A stretch of DNA of 64,000 nucleotides from Nocardia bovistercoris (GCF_015674855.1 NZ_JADMLG010000005.1:372001-436000), one strand, 5' to 3'; counted from the stretch's first letter, positions 1 through 9,893 are shown. Made by a program: numbers and translations. The notes: generated by a model not told the origin, from the sequence alone.

Positions 1-456
1 GCGCACTTGATCGCGCAGCTTCTCGCGCAACTCCCGCACGGCGTCGCTGCGGGTCTCATCCGAGGCGCCCGCCTGTTTCACCATCTGCACCGCGACCAGC
101 TGCACCAGGCGGTTGTCCGACGGCGGCGTCGCCTGAATCGCGGTCACGCCCTTCACATTCCGGTCGGACAGCGCGGCCGCTATCGCACCGACTCTCGCGG
201 TGTCGGCCTCGGTCAGCGGCGCCTCATCCGTGCGCACGAAGACGATGAGCGCGGCGGGCGCGGATTCTTGCGGAAATGCCTGTTCCTGCAACGAGAGCGC
301 CTTGATCGACTCGTAATGCGATGGCAGGAATTCGGATTGGTCGGTGGTCGAAGTGAGGGTGGGAGCGAGCGACACCACCGCGATGACGGCGATGACCCAC
401 AGGCCGATCACCTTCCACGGATGGTGGACGACTATGCGTCCGAGGCGGGCGAACAT
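1..456 (-). CDS. MMPL-family (RND) membrane transporter, N-terminal part
   Basis: The reading frame starts at ATG 456 and leaves the window at base 1, so only the first 152 residues are visible. It opens MFARLGRIVVHHPWKVIGLW, followed by one hydrophobic segment (about residues 14-31). It continues with the periplasmic pattern ending in SEFLPSHYES and an ALIVFVRTD strand, which is how MmpL/YdfJ-type transporters begin. Members of this family export lipids or small molecules using the proton gradient. The twelve-helix body lies outside the window, so substrate and subclass cannot be judged. A candidate promoter with a short inverted repeat sits about 190 bases upstream. No partner gene is visible on this side. 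Confidence 0.8.
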   Translation of the reverse strand, partial: MFARLGRIVVHHPWKVIGLWVIAVIAVVSLAPTLTSTTDQSEFLPSHYESIKALSLQEQAFPQESAPAALIVFVRTDEAPLTEADTARVGAIAAALSDRNVKGVTAIQATPPSDNRLVQLVAVQMVKQAGASDETRSDAVRELREKLRDQVR

Positions 457-646
457 GGTCGGGAGACAATCCTTTCCGAGTTCCGCAAGAATCGGTCGGG
501 CACCTGTGTGCCAGATGTCGCCCGAATCCCAGCGCCGATACGCATGCGAGCATGGGTGATACGGCCGTCTCGGGCTGACCTCAGTGGTCGATCCGCGGTT
601 GTCCGATGTCGACGCGACTGTAATCGATCGCGCCGCTGTCCGACCC

Positions 647-676
647 ACTATAAGTAGATGTATACGTACAGCGCAA
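647..676 (-). promoter_or_regulatory. Candidate promoter and operator for the MMPL gene
   Basis: On the minus strand a -35-like TTGCGC (671-676) and a -10-like TATAGT (647-652) are separated by 18 bases. The spacer holds TGTA-N4-TACA (659-670), an inverted repeat where a TetR-type repressor would block RNA polymerase. This is inferred from sequence only, and no dedicated repressor gene is adjacent. Confidence 0.4.
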
Positions 677-705
677 GGGATTATCCGACGGGACTTGGAA
701 ACGGC

Positions 706-1521
706 TCAGCGCGCGCCACTCTCGGCGAAACCCGCACGCGCCAACAGGTATTCGGTCAACGGCACATAGTGCTCGGCCGGACGGATACCGTCGTCGAGCG
801 GCACCGTGACCACGATCTTGCCGTCCTCCTGCCCCGCGAACAGGGCCGGATCATTGCAGTCGGCGAACCCGACGGTGTCGATGCCCGCCTCCCCCGCCGC
901 GCCCGCCCACCCGTGATCGGCGATCACCAGATCCGGCCGCGGCCCGTTCGCCAACTCCCGCAACATGGCTCGCATGGGCTGTGGATCATGGGTGTGCGCG
1001 GGATCCCCCGCCGCGTTCACCAGCGCCGCCACGCCGCCCGTATAGGACAGTTCACGATACGGCGAGCCGTAATATTCCTCCGCCGCGTAGGACCAGCCGC
1101 CGGACGGCGTCGACACCGCGCATCCGGCCGCGCGTAGTCGATCCTCGATCGCCCGGTAAACCCCCATCAACGTGCCGGGATGCCCGGTCGCGAACATCAC
1201 CGTCTCCCGCCGCTCCGCCGCCGCCCCGATCCGCTTCCCCATCACCTCGAGCGCGTCGACGGTGAGCTCCGGGTCGATGGTGTCGATGCCGCGCAGATAC
1301 CGAGGGTCCGGCCGCACCCCGCACAACCGCGCCATCGTGTCGAGAGTTCGTTCGAAGGTCCACCCCCGCAGCGTCAGCCCGAACTGGTGACGAGGGTCCC
1401 CCGCGGCCATCCGCCGATAATGTTCGAGATTGTTCTCCCGCGGCGTCGCGACCTCGCCCGCGATCCCCGTCCGCACCAACTGCGCCCGCAGCGCCTCACG
1501 ATCAATCTGTTCGAATCTCAC
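706..1521 (-). CDS. Conserved actinobacterial protein, possibly phosphatase-like
   Basis: This 271-residue protein starts at GTG 1521, eight bases after GGAGG. It is soluble and mixed alpha/beta, with no signal peptide or membrane segment. Notable stretches are FATGHPGTLMG (about residue 110), a Gly/Tyr-rich SGGWSYAAEEYYGSPY, and PDLVIADHGWAGAAGEAGIDTVGFADCNDP near the C-terminus, where a hydrophobic strand ends in the acidic/His motif ADHGW. I recall similar actinobacterial proteins being labelled phosphatase, but no hallmark catalytic motif proves it, so function remains open. It is transcribed in the same direction as the ribosomal operon, but a strong hairpin separates them, so it is probably not part of that operon. 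Confidence 0.6.
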   Translation of the reverse strand: MRFEQIDREALRAQLVRTGIAGEVATPRENNLEHYRRMAAGDPRHQFGLTLRGWTFERTLDTMARLCGVRPDPRYLRGIDTIDPELTVDALEVMGKRIGAAAERRETVMFATGHPGTLMGVYRAIEDRLRAAGCAVSTPSGGWSYAAEEYYGSPYRELSYTGGVAALVNAAGDPAHTHDPQPMRAMLRELANGPRPDLVIADHGWAGAAGEAGIDTVGFADCNDPALFAGQEDGKIVVTVPLDDGIRPAEHYVPLTEYLLARAGFAESGAR

Positions 1522-1673
1522 TACCGAACCTCCGCGTCAAACGGGCCCCGATCGCCCACATCCAGCAAACCAGACGACCGGACAGTCCGCGTGTCGAGCG
1601 CGTGTCGCATACCACTCACCAACCCATCGCGCCCACGTTCGGCGCGCCGAGAAGACCGGGCTCGGGAACGAGG

Positions 1674-1706
1674 AAGGCCCGCTCCCGGGATCGGGGAGCG
1701 GGCCTT
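1674..1706 (-). terminator. Terminator hairpin of the S10 operon
   Basis: A perfect 13-bp GC-rich stem (1674-1686 pairs with 1694-1706) with a 7-base loop lies 21 bases past the rpsQ stop codon. There is no long U-tract, which is common for actinobacterial intrinsic terminators. Confidence 0.8.
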
Positions 1707-1727
1707 CGGGTTCGAGGCGGCCGAGGG

Positions 1728-2000
1728 TTACTTGGCCCTCTCCAGGACCTCCACCAGGCGCCAGCGCTTGGTGGCGGACAGGGGGCGGGTCTCCATGAGT
1801 TGGACGCGGTCGCCGATACCGGCGATCTCGTTCTCGTCGTGGGCCTTCACCTTGGAGGTGGTGCGGATGATCTTGCCGTAGAGCGGGTGCCGGTGACGGT
1901 CTTCCAGCTCGACGACGATCGTCTTGTTCATCTTGTCGGAGACGACGTAGCCGCTACGTACCTTGCGGCTGCCGCGCTCCTCTTTTTCCTTGTCGCTCAC
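1728..2000 (-). CDS. rpsQ: 30S ribosomal protein S17
   Basis: A 90-residue primary 16S rRNA-binding protein. It carries the S17 signatures [19 protein letters not shown] and [19 protein letters not shown], with the usual length plus a short charged actinobacterial N-terminus. Its ATG overlaps the rpmC stop by four bases, implying translational coupling. It is the last gene of the S10 operon; the operon hairpin follows directly. Confidence 0.97.
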   Translation of the reverse strand: MSDKEKEERGSRKVRSGYVVSDKMNKTIVVELEDRHRHPLYGKIIRTTSKVKAHDENEIAGIGDRVQLMETRPLSATKRWRLVEVLERAK

Positions 2001-2236
2001 GCCGCGTCTCCCTTGTCAGCGGGTCCGGTGGCCAGACCGAGCTCACGCTCGCGCATGACCGTGTAGATACGCGCGATCTCGTGCTTGACCACGCGCAACC
2101 TGCGGTTGTTGTCCAACTGACCCGTCGCCATCTGGAAGCGCAGGTTGAACAGCTCTTCCTTCGATTCGCGCAGGCGAGAGACGAGTTCGTCCTCGGTGAG
2201 CTCGCGGAGCTCTGCGGCCGGTGTGCCGGTAGCCAT
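1997..2236 (-). CDS. rpmC: 50S ribosomal protein L29
   Basis: A 79-residue two-helix ribosomal protein located at the polypeptide exit tunnel. The core [20 protein letters not shown] and the [18 protein letters not shown] motif are typical. I chose ATG 2236 ([13 protein letters not shown]) over the longer frame because it overlaps the rplP stop by one base, as expected for coupled translation. The upstream extension would lie inside rplP. Confidence 0.95.
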   Translation of the reverse strand: MATGTPAAELRELTEDELVSRLRESKEELFNLRFQMATGQLDNNRRLRVVKHEIARIYTVMRERELGLATGPADKGDAA

Positions 2237-2652
2237 CAGAACTGCTCCTCCCTGGTCACGATCCTGCACTTCATCGGGAGCTTGTGCATCGCGCGGCGCA
2301 GGGCCTCACGAGCGATCTCCTCGTTGGGGTAGGACATCTCGAACATCACTCGACCGGGCTTGACGTTCGCGATCCACCACTCCGGCGAACCCTTACCGGA
2401 ACCCATGCGGGTCTCGGCGGGCTTCTTGGTGAGCGGACGATCCGGGTAGATGTTGATCCAGATCTTGCCGCCACGCTTGATGTGGCGGGTCATCGCGATA
2501 CGCGCCGACTCGATCTGCCGGTTGGTCACGTACGCCGGTTCCAGCGCCTGGATACCGAACTCGCCGAACGACACCGACGTGCCGCCCTTGGCCATGCCGG
2601 AACGGCCGGGGTGATGCTGCTTACGGTGCTTGACCTTGCGAGGCATCAGCAT
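2236..2652 (-). CDS. rplP: 50S ribosomal protein L16
   Basis: A 138-residue protein of the A-site/peptidyl-transferase region. It begins [17 protein letters not shown] and contains [18 protein letters not shown], both diagnostic. The open frame extends upstream into rpsC, but ATG 2652 gives the family N-terminus and sits four bases after the rpsC stop. Confidence 0.97.
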   Translation of the reverse strand: MLMPRKVKHRKQHHPGRSGMAKGGTSVSFGEFGIQALEPAYVTNRQIESARIAMTRHIKRGGKIWINIYPDRPLTKKPAETRMGSGKGSPEWWIANVKPGRVMFEMSYPNEEIAREALRRAMHKLPMKCRIVTREEQF

Positions 2653-2656
2653 GGCG

Positions 2657-3463
<807 letters not shown>

Positions 3464-3865
3464 TTACTTTGCCCCTCCCTTCCGGCGGCTGCGAGCAGCA
3501 CCGGCCGTGGGCACGCTCTCGACCTCGATGGTGATGTGGCTGGTGCGCTTGCGGATCCGGAACGCGCGGCCCTGGGCACGCGGCTGGAAACGCTTCATGG
3601 TGGCGCCCTCGTCGACGTAGGCCGTGGAGATGACCAGCGTCGCCGGGTTCAGGCCGAGGTTGTTCTCGGCGTTGGCCGCGGCACTGGCCACGACCTTCGC
3701 GACCGGCTCGCTGGCGGCCTGCGGCGCGAACTTCAGGATCGCCAGGGCGTCTTCGACCCGCTTGCCGCGGACCAGGTCCACGACACGACGAGCCTTCATC
3801 GGGGTCACACGAACGTGCTTGGCGGTCGCGCGCGCAGTCGGATTCTGAGTCTCAGTGGTCGTCAT
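3464..3865 (-). CDS. rplV: 50S ribosomal protein L22
   Basis: A 133-residue exit-tunnel protein. It contains [18 protein letters not shown], the [10 protein letters not shown] helix and the beta-hairpin region [20 protein letters not shown], which in other bacteria lines the tunnel where macrolides bind. The start overlaps the rpsS stop by four bases (ATGA). Confidence 0.97.
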   Translation of the reverse strand: MTTTETQNPTARATAKHVRVTPMKARRVVDLVRGKRVEDALAILKFAPQAASEPVAKVVASAAANAENNLGLNPATLVISTAYVDEGATMKRFQPRAQGRAFRIRKRTSHITIEVESVPTAGAARSRRKGGAK

Positions 3866-4143
3866 CGCCGCTTGCTCTTCCGATCTTCCTTGACATGGCT
3901 CTTGAACGTGCGGGTGGGCGCGAACTCACCCAGCTTGTGCCCGACCATGGACTCCGAGACGAACACCGGCACATGCTTGCGACCGTCGTGGACGGAGAAG
4001 GTGTGACCGATGAAGTCGGGGATGATGGTCGAACGGCGGGACCAGGTCTTGATGACCTGCTTGGTGCCCTTCTCGTTCTGGACGTCCACCTTCGCGAGGA
4101 GGTGGTCGTCGACGAACGGGCCCTTCTTGAGGCTGCGTGGCAT
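3862..4143 (-). CDS. rpsS: 30S ribosomal protein S19
   Basis: A 93-residue protein of the 30S head. It begins [15 protein letters not shown] and contains [20 protein letters not shown], both diagnostic. It lies 15 bases after rplB and overlaps rplV by four bases. Confidence 0.97.
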   Translation of the reverse strand: MPRSLKKGPFVDDHLLAKVDVQNEKGTKQVIKTWSRRSTIIPDFIGHTFSVHDGRKHVPVFVSESMVGHKLGEFAPTRTFKSHVKEDRKSKRR

Positions 4144-4158
4144 TTTTTACCTCCTCCT

Positions 4159-4995
4159 TCAGCGCTTCTTGCCGGTCTTGCGACGGCGGACGATGAGCTT
4201 GTCGCTCGGGCGGTTGGGTTTGCGGGTGCGGCCTTCCGGCTGACCCCACGGCGAGACCGGGTGGCGACCACCGGAGGTCTTGCCCTCACCACCACCGTGC
4301 GGGTGGTCGACCGGGTTCATGACGACACCGCGGACCGTGGGACGACGGCCCTTCCAGCGCATACGACCGGCCTTGCCCCAGTTGATGTTCGACTGTTCGG
4401 CATTGCCGACCTCGCCGACGGTGGCGCGGCAGCGCACGTCGACGCGGCGGATCTCGCCGGAGGGCATGCGCAGCGTGGCGTAGGGGCCTTCCTTGCCGAG
4501 CAGCTGGACGCTCATACCGGCCGAACGGGCCAGCTTGGCGCCGCCGCCAGGACGCAGCTCCACCGCGTGCACGGTGGTACCGGTGGGGATGTTGCGCAGC
4601 GGCAGGTTGTTACCCGGCTTGATGTCGGCGGTGGGGCCGGACTCGATCGGGGTGCCCTGCGTCACGCCCTTGGGGGCGATGATGTAGCGCTTCTCACCGT
4701 CCACGTAGTGCAGCAGCGCGATGTTGGCGGTGCGGTTGGGGTCGTACTCGATGTGCGCGACCTTGGCCGGGATGCCGTCCTTGTCGAGCCGACGGAAGTC
4801 GATCAGACGGTAGGCGCGCTTGTGGCCGCCACCGCGGTGACGGGTGGTGATGCGGCCGTGGGCATTACGGCCACCGGACTTGGTCAGCGGACGCAGCAGC
4901 GACTTCTCCGGGGTGGAGCGGGTGATCTCGGCGAAGTCCGAGACCGACGATCCGCGCCTACCCGGCGTTGTCGGCTTGTATTTACGAATTGCCAT
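4159..4995 (-). CDS. rplB: 50S ribosomal protein L2
   Basis: A 278-residue protein needed for subunit association and peptidyl-transferase assembly. It starts [20 protein letters not shown] and carries the conserved C-terminal [20 protein letters not shown], including the essential HPHGGGEG loop. Length is normal for the family, and it sits in the usual place between rplW and rpsS. Confidence 0.98.
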   Translation of the reverse strand: MAIRKYKPTTPGRRGSSVSDFAEITRSTPEKSLLRPLTKSGGRNAHGRITTRHRGGGHKRAYRLIDFRRLDKDGIPAKVAHIEYDPNRTANIALLHYVDGEKRYIIAPKGVTQGTPIESGPTADIKPGNNLPLRNIPTGTTVHAVELRPGGGAKLARSAGMSVQLLGKEGPYATLRMPSGEIRRVDVRCRATVGEVGNAEQSNINWGKAGRMRWKGRRPTVRGVVMNPVDHPHGGGEGKTSGGRHPVSPWGQPEGRTRKPNRPSDKLIVRRRKTGKKR

Positions 4996-5028
4996 GAGTT
5001 CTTCTCTGCTTTCTGGATTCCCGCTCGC

Positions 5029-5334
5029 TTACGCGACCGGGCCTCCGAAGATCTCGATGGGCTTGCTGTCGGCCGAGATGGTCACGAGCGCGCGCTTGGT
5101 GTTCTTGCGCTTGCCGTAACCGAAGCGGGTCCGCTTGCGCTTGCCCTGACGGTTGGCGGTGTTGACGCTGGTCACCTTCACACCGAAAACCTTCTCGACG
5201 GCGATCTTGATCTGCGTCTTGTTGGAGTCCGGGTGCACGATGAAGGTGTAGGTGCCTTCTTCGATGAGTCCGTAGGACTTCTCCGAGATGACCGGCGCCA
5301 GCAGGATGTCGCGGGGGTCGGCGATGGTGGTCAC
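5029..5334 (-). CDS. rplW: 50S ribosomal protein L23
   Basis: A 101-residue exit-site protein that docks trigger factor and SRP. It shows [21 protein letters not shown] and the basic loop [21 protein letters not shown]. The start is GTG 5334, overlapping the rplD stop as GTGA, so translation is probably coupled. Confidence 0.97.
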   Translation of the reverse strand: MTTIADPRDILLAPVISEKSYGLIEEGTYTFIVHPDSNKTQIKIAVEKVFGVKVTSVNTANRQGKRKRTRFGYGKRKNTKRALVTISADSKPIEIFGGPVA

Positions 5335-6011
5335 TTGCTCTCCTCCTGAGCCGACTCAGTCGGACCATGGACGAAGGCATTCAGAGCCTCCACGCTGAAC
5401 ACCACTTCGTCGCTGTAGAGCACGTCGTAGGTGTTGAGCTGGTCCGGAGCGATCGGCAGCACGTTTTGCAGGTTCGCCACGCTCTTCCAGGCGGCGACAT
5501 CCTCACGACCGACGACGACCAGGAACTTCTTGCGATCCGAGAGCTCGGACAGGAAGGACTTGGCGGTCTTGGTCGACGGGGACTGCCCGGCCACCAGTTC
5601 GGTGACGACGTGGATGCGTTCGTTGCGCGCCCGGTCCGACAGGGCGCTGCGCAGTGCGGCGGCCTTCATCTTCTTCGGGGTGCGCTGGCTGTAGTCGCGC
5701 GGCTGCGGGCCGTGCACGGTGCCACCGCCGGTGAACTGCGGCGCGCGGGTCGAGCCCTGACGGGCGCGGCCGGTGCCCTTCTGCCGGTACGGCTTCTTGC
5801 CGCCGCCGCGAACCTGGCCGCGCGTCTTGGTCGCGTGGGTGCCCTGGCGAGCCGCGGCCAGCTGGGCGACGACGACCTGGTGCATCAGCGCGATATTGGC
5901 CTCGACGTCGAAGATCTCCGCGGGGAGCTCGACCGTGCCATTGGACTTGCCACCGATCTCCTTCACCGGGAGGGTGAGGTTGGCGGCTTTTTTCTCGGTA
6001 TTGACGCTCAT
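5331..6011 (-). CDS. rplD: 50S ribosomal protein L4
   Basis: A 226-residue exit-tunnel protein. The extended loop [23 protein letters not shown] is diagnostic. I place the start at ATG 6011 ([20 protein letters not shown]), which overlaps the rplC stop as ATGA; the longer open frame runs back inside rplC. In E. coli L4 represses its own operon, but no matching leader structure could be recognised here. Confidence 0.96.
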   Translation of the reverse strand: MSVNTEKKAANLTLPVKEIGGKSNGTVELPAEIFDVEANIALMHQVVVAQLAAARQGTHATKTRGQVRGGGKKPYRQKGTGRARQGSTRAPQFTGGGTVHGPQPRDYSQRTPKKMKAAALRSALSDRARNERIHVVTELVAGQSPSTKTAKSFLSELSDRKKFLVVVGREDVAAWKSVANLQNVLPIAPDQLNTYDVLYSDEVVFSVEALNAFVHGPTESAQEESK

Positions 6012-6682
6012 GCGTGCGCACCACCCTTCACGGCGCTCTTCACGATCACGACGCCGCCGGTGCGACCGGGGATCGCTCCCTTGATCAGCAGCAGGCCGTT
6101 CTCGGTGTCCACCTTGTGAACCGACAGGTTCTGGGTGGTGACGCGGTCGCGACCCATCCGACCCGACATGCGCATGCCCTTGAACACGCGACCGGGGGTG
6201 GCGCAACCGCCGATGGAACCGGGCCGACGGTGCACGGCCTGCGCACCGTGCGAGGCGCCCTGGCCGCGGAAGCCGTGACGCTTCATGGTGCCCGCGAAGC
6301 CCTTGCCCTTGCTGGTGCCGGTGACGTCGACGTAGGAGCCCTCTTCGAACACGTCGGCGGAGATCTCCTGGCCGACCTCGAAGGTGGAGGCGTCGGCGAC
6401 GCGGATCTCGGCGATGTGGCGGCGCGGGGTGACACCGGCCTTGGCGAACTGGCCGGAGACCGGCTTGTTCACCTTGCGGGGGTCGATGGCGCCGAAGGCG
6501 ACCTGCACGGCGCTGTAACCGTCGGTCTCCACGGTGCGGATCTGGGTGACGACGTTCGGACCCGCCTTGATGACGGTGACCGGGACGACGCGGTTCTTCT
6601 CGTCGAAGACCTGGGTCATACCGAGTTTGGTGCCCAGGATGCCGGCCGCGGGCCGGTTCTTTCGGTCGATGCTGTCAGTCAT
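6008..6682 (-). CDS. rplC: 50S ribosomal protein L3
   Basis: A 224-residue protein that nucleates 50S assembly. It contains [16 protein letters not shown] near the N-terminus and [21 protein letters not shown], the central extension reaching the peptidyl-transferase centre. ATG 6682 is preceded by AGGA at six bases. An alternative GTG at 6703 overlaps the rpsJ stop as GTGA but has no ribosome-binding site, so the shorter form is preferred. Confidence 0.95.
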   Translation of the reverse strand: MTDSIDRKNRPAAGILGTKLGMTQVFDEKNRVVPVTVIKAGPNVVTQIRTVETDGYSAVQVAFGAIDPRKVNKPVSGQFAKAGVTPRRHIAEIRVADASTFEVGQEISADVFEEGSYVDVTGTSKGKGFAGTMKRHGFRGQGASHGAQAVHRRPGSIGGCATPGRVFKGMRMSGRMGRDRVTTQNLSVHKVDTENGLLLIKGAIPGRTGGVVIVKSAVKGGAHA

Positions 6683-6699
6683 TCGAATTCCTACCGCCG

Positions 6700-7005
6700 T
6701 CACTGAATGTTGACGTCGACGCTGGCCGGCAGGTCGATGCGCATCAGCGCGTCGACCGTCTTCGGCGTCGGGTCGAGAATGTCGATCAGCCGCTTGTGCG
6801 TGCGCATCTCGAAGTGTTCGCGCGAGTCCTTGTACTTGTGCGGCGAACGGATGACGCAGTACACGTTCTTCTCGGTGGGCAACGGCACCGGGCCGACGAC
6901 ACGGGCCCCGGTACGGGTCACCGTCTCGACGATCTTGCGCGCGGACGCGTCGATCGCCTCGTGGTCGTAGGCCTTCAGCCTGATGCGGATCTTTTGTCCC
7001 GCCAC
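6700..7005 (-). CDS. rpsJ: 30S ribosomal protein S10
   Basis: A 101-residue protein, first gene of the eleven-gene S10 operon. The family signatures are [21 protein letters not shown] and [20 protein letters not shown]. The start codon is GTG 7005 with AAGGA eight bases upstream. Besides its 30S role, S10 (NusE) takes part in transcription antitermination with NusB in other bacteria. It lies behind a long untranslated leader. Confidence 0.97.
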   Translation of the reverse strand: MAGQKIRIRLKAYDHEAIDASARKIVETVTRTGARVVGPVPLPTEKNVYCVIRSPHKYKDSREHFEMRTHKRLIDILDPTPKTVDALMRIDLPASVDVNIQ

Positions 7006-7330
7006 GCTAAGTGTCCTTTTCTCCGCTTACGTTGTGGTCCGGTCGCCGTGGCTCCCGCACCCCTATTTGCACAGCCCGAACACACGAAGACGCCTCAGAG
7101 AGACCTCGCACCGGGACACGCCCGATCCTCGCCGCTGTTCATCTGTCATGGTTCTCCGGTCCACGCGGTCGGGCGTGTCGCTCGGCCGCTCATTCCTGTG
7201 CCCGGATCGAAAACTTCATCTCAGGCCTGGAACGTCTGTCCCGGACGTATCCGCGCCGTCGGACGGCCGGATACTCGATGGGGTACTGCACGCCCTGCCC
7301 GTCCGATGTCGAGTCCGTACGGCCGCGAAG

Positions 7331-7402
7331 TCCATACCGAAATGACATGAGCCGGTGCAAGGCAACCCGAACAGTATGCCCGATGGCCACCGGACACTTC
7401 AA
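7331..7402 (-). promoter_or_regulatory. Candidate tandem promoters of the S10 operon
   Basis: Two sigma70-like pairs are readable on the minus strand. One is TTGAAG (7397-7402) with CATACT (7373-7378), 18-base spacer; the other is TTGCAC (7355-7360) with TATGGA (7331-7336), 18-base spacer. Neither is a perfect match, so either may be chance. Confidence 0.3.
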
Positions 7403-7488
7403 ATCCACCCCCACTTATCCGGTTCCCGCCGCATCACGGCCGGTCAGGGACCACTTTCTCGGATATGCGCGCGCCGCGCGCCGGTTAA

Positions 7489-7506
7489 CTTACTTTTGAG
7501 TAAGAT
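7489..7506 (+). promoter_or_regulatory. Palindromic operator overlapping a leaderless promoter
   Basis: CTTACT-TTTG-AGTAAG (7489-7504) is a perfect 6-bp-arm inverted repeat of the size bound by TetR-family dimers. The right arm overlaps a -10-like TAAGAT (7501-7506) that ends six bases before ATG 7513. The message would therefore start at or next to the start codon, and bound repressor would cover the -10 box. Confidence 0.6.
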
Positions 7507-7512
7507 ACGCGC

Positions 7513-7989
7513 ATGGCGAAAGAGACCGCGACCTACCGCAGCTGGAAGAAACTGCCCGACAACCGGCTGGGGCACGCGCTGTTCTCGCTGGGCATGGTGG
7601 CCAAGGTGCCGTACTTCGGGACGGTGCTGCCGACCGTGACGCGGCTCGAACCCGGACTCTGCGAGGTGACGGCGCCCAAATGGTTCGGCATCCACAACCA
7701 TCTTGGGACCTACCACGCGATCGCGGCGTGCAACCTGGCCGAGGTCGCGATGGGGATGCTCAGCGAGGCGACGGTGCCCGCGACACACCGATGGATCCCC
7801 AAGGCGATGAACGTGCGGTATCTGTCCAAGGCCGAGACGGGGCTGCGTGCGGTCGCCGCACTCGCCGAAATTCCGGATTTCGCCCAGGTCACCGAGGGTG
7901 TCGAGCTGATCGTGCCGGTGGCCGTCCACGACAAGCGCGGCGTCGAGGTGGTGCACGCCGACATCACCACCTGGGTCACCCCGAAGTAG
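7513..7989 (+). CDS. Hotdog-fold protein, DUF4442 / thioesterase-like
   Basis: A 158-residue soluble protein. The stretch LGHALFSLGMVAKVPYFGTVLP, the central WFGIHNHLGTYHAIAACNLAEVAMGM helix and the following beta-strands match the DUF4442 branch of the hotdog superfamily (PaaI-like), which usually acts on acyl-CoA or acyl-carrier thioesters. The His/Asn-rich turn GIHNHLGT sits where the hotdog helix begins. There is no clear ribosome-binding site, and the promoter suggests a leaderless message. The lycopene cyclase gene follows after 61 bases and may be co-transcribed. The substrate is unknown. Confidence 0.75.
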   Translation: MAKETATYRSWKKLPDNRLGHALFSLGMVAKVPYFGTVLPTVTRLEPGLCEVTAPKWFGIHNHLGTYHAIAACNLAEVAMGMLSEATVPATHRWIPKAMNVRYLSKAETGLRAVAALAEIPDFAQVTEGVELIVPVAVHDKRGVEVVHADITTWVTPK

Positions 7990-8050
7990 GGCGCGTGCGA
8001 TTCGCCACGGGTTGTTGCACCGGCGCGGGGCCGTCGATTGAATTCCTCCT

Positions 8051-9247
8051 ATGAGTGACAGCGCTGTCCGCGAGTTCGACGTCGCCGTGGTCGGGCTCGG
8101 CCCCACCGGTCGCGCGCTCGCCCACCGGGCGATGCGCGCCGGACTCGCGGTCGCCGCCGTCGATCCGCGCCCCGACCGGCTGTGGCCGCCCACCTACTCG
8201 TGCTGGGTTGACGAATTGCCGCAGTGGCTGCCGGAGAGCGCGATCGCGCTGCGCATACCCGTGCCGACGGTGTGGACCAGCGCCGAGCACCGGATCGAGC
8301 GGCCGTACTGCGTGCTGTCCAAACCCGGTCTGCGCGAAGCGTTGTCGTTGGACGAGGCCGCCGTGTTCGCGGGCCGCGCCACGGAGGTCGAGGCGAACCG
8401 CGTCACGCTGCACGACGGCACGGCCCTGCGCGCCGCGGTGGTCTTCGACACCCGCGGCCTACCGCCGCTCGGACGCCGCCGCGCCGCGAGCGCCCACGGC
8501 ATCTTCGTCGACGCCGAGGTCGCCGCACCCATGGTCGGCGCGGACCAAGGACTGCTGCTCGACTGGCGACCGGAGAACGGCGCAGGCCCCGACGAGCCGC
8601 CGTCGTTCCTGTACGCGGTGCCGCTCGGCGACGGCCGGGTGATCTTCGAGGAGACCAGCCTCGGTCTGCGCGGCGGCATGCCGCAACGAGTCCTGCGCGA
8701 ACGCACCCTCAATCGCCTTGCCGCACACGGGATTCGCCTCACTGGCGACGAGCCGAGCGAAGCCGCGCACTACCCGCTCGACCAGCCTCCGCCGAAGAAC
8801 TCCGCGGGCGCGATCACCTTCGGTTCCCGCGGCGGCATGATGCACCCCTGCACCGGCTACAGCGTCGCCGACGCACTGTCGCTGGTAGACACCGCCGTAC
8901 AAGCCGTCCGCGACGGCCGCGACCCCGTCCGCGCACTGTGGCCGTGGCAGGCCCGCCTCGTCTACTGGATGCGCATGCGCGGCCTCTACGGCCTCGGCCG
9001 CCTCACCACCGCCCAATCCATCGCCATGTTCGAGGCGTTCTTCACCGAATCCGACCGAGGCCAACGCGCCCTGCTCTCCGCCCACGCCGACCACACCGCC
9101 CTGGCCGCCGTCCTCGTCAACACCGTCGCCCACACCTGGCCATTCCACTGGCGCTACGACCTGGTCGGCTGGACCAACCGCAACCGCTGGCGCGACCACC
9201 CCTTCAGCCCAGCTCCCGAGTCGGACGAAGCCTCACGCGGCATCTGA
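8051..9247 (+). CDS. crtL: Lycopene cyclase, FAD-dependent CrtL/CrtY type
   Basis: A 398-residue flavoprotein. The N-terminus DVAVVGLGPTGRALAHRAMRAGLAVAAVDP is a Rossmann dinucleotide-binding fold (GxGPxG). It continues with RLWPPTYSCWVDELP, the FEETSL strand and GGMMHPCTGYSVADAL, the signatures of lycopene beta-cyclases that close the ionone rings of carotenoids at the membrane. Other carotenoid genes (crtE, crtB, crtI) are not in the window, so lycopene would have to be made from another locus. The C-terminus beyond the conserved part is short and polar. A spectrum of related lycopene-cyclase-like flavoproteins exists, so the exact product is inferred. Confidence 0.85.
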   Translation: MSDSAVREFDVAVVGLGPTGRALAHRAMRAGLAVAAVDPRPDRLWPPTYSCWVDELPQWLPESAIALRIPVPTVWTSAEHRIERPYCVLSKPGLREALSLDEAAVFAGRATEVEANRVTLHDGTALRAAVVFDTRGLPPLGRRRAASAHGIFVDAEVAAPMVGADQGLLLDWRPENGAGPDEPPSFLYAVPLGDGRVIFEETSLGLRGGMPQRVLRERTLNRLAAHGIRLTGDEPSEAAHYPLDQPPPKNSAGAITFGSRGGMMHPCTGYSVADALSLVDTAVQAVRDGRDPVRALWPWQARLVYWMRMRGLYGLGRLTTAQSIAMFEAFFTESDRGQRALLSAHADHTALAAVLVNTVAHTWPFHWRYDLVGWTNRNRWRDHPFSPAPESDEASRGI

Positions 9248-9302
9248 CACATCGAGCAAAGACATCGCTTCGGCTCGAACGCCGTTTCGGAACAACCGAA
9301 AT

Positions 9303-9893
9303 CTATTCGAACTCGGCGGTATCCAGAGTCAGGGCGAACGGCGAAGGTAGATCGAGTGGCTTGCCGAAGGGGACACGAACCTCTTGTCGATAGTCGATCA
9401 GGTCGCCTGCGCCACCGGGTTCCCCGAACAACGTAACCGAGTGGATCTCCCGATCAACGAGCAGGTACAGAGGCACGCCGCCGCGTGCGTAGCAGTACCT
9501 TTTACTCTTCCGATCACGCTCAGGTTTGGTGCTGGTCACCTCAACCACCATCAACACCTTGTCGACCGGCATCCATGAGCCCTCGCCCCGATACGCTCGC
9601 ACCGGCACGAAGACACCATCCGGAATGAGGTGGTTCTTGACGCACAACCCACCCTTGTCGAGCAAGAGCCCCTTGTTCCCGGAGAAATCCACATCAACAG
9701 CCGAACCTTTGATGACCTGCCTGTTGATTGACGCGATGATGCTTTCGTGGTCGCCTCTCGGCGGCGGTGTCACGATTATCTCCCCCTCGATCAGCTCGGC
9801 CCGAAATCCCTCCGGAGGCTCCAGCGCATAGAAGCCCTCCAGTAGTACGTCCGCCGGATCCCTCTCCGGTTCATGCGCGGTAGCTGCGGTCAC
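9303..9893 (-). CDS. Uma2-family (DUF820) putative endonuclease
   Basis: A 196-residue protein of the PD-(D/E)XK-like Uma2 family, abundant in actinobacteria and cyanobacteria and of uncertain role. The pattern FRAELIEGEIIVTPPP near the N-terminus, LIPDGVFVP and LMVVEVTSTKPERDRKSKRYCYARGGVPLYLLVDRE match the family, with E-x-T-S-x-K supplying the likely nuclease core. It starts at GTG 9893 after a strong GGGAGGTG site. It lies downstream of the ABC exporter on the same strand, with 92 bases between. Confidence 0.88.
   Translation of the reverse strand: MTAATAHEPERDPADVLLEGFYALEPPEGFRAELIEGEIIVTPPPRGDHESIIASINRQVIKGSAVDVDFSGNKGLLLDKGGLCVKNHLIPDGVFVPVRAYRGEGSWMPVDKVLMVVEVTSTKPERDRKSKRYCYARGGVPLYLLVDREIHSVTLFGEPGGAGDLIDYRQEVRVPFGKPLDLPSPFALTLDTAEFE

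Larger units (their letters stand above)
7006..7512. other. 507-base divergent control region between rpsJ and the hotdog gene
   Basis: No gene is seen here. It holds candidate promoters for the S10 operon on the minus strand (7331-7402) and a palindromic operator plus -10 box for the rightward gene (7489-7506). If the promoter candidates are right, rpsJ mRNA has a leader of about 320-360 bases. I could not recognise a conserved leader fold. Confidence 0.55.

Noticed and set aside
7..657. A 216-codon plus-strand frame at the left edge
   Set aside because: It is antisense to the MMPL gene and Arg-rich with no motif; the minus-strand frame gives a clear transporter N-terminus.
6683..6703. GTG 6703 as the rplC start
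   Set aside because: It overlaps the rpsJ stop attractively but has no ribosome-binding site, while AGGA is correctly placed for ATG 6682, which gives the family N-terminus.
9303..9893. Uma2 gene as a sign of a mobile element
   Set aside because: No transposase, integrase, terminal repeat or target duplication is visible nearby; Uma2 genes are common single genes in actinobacteria.
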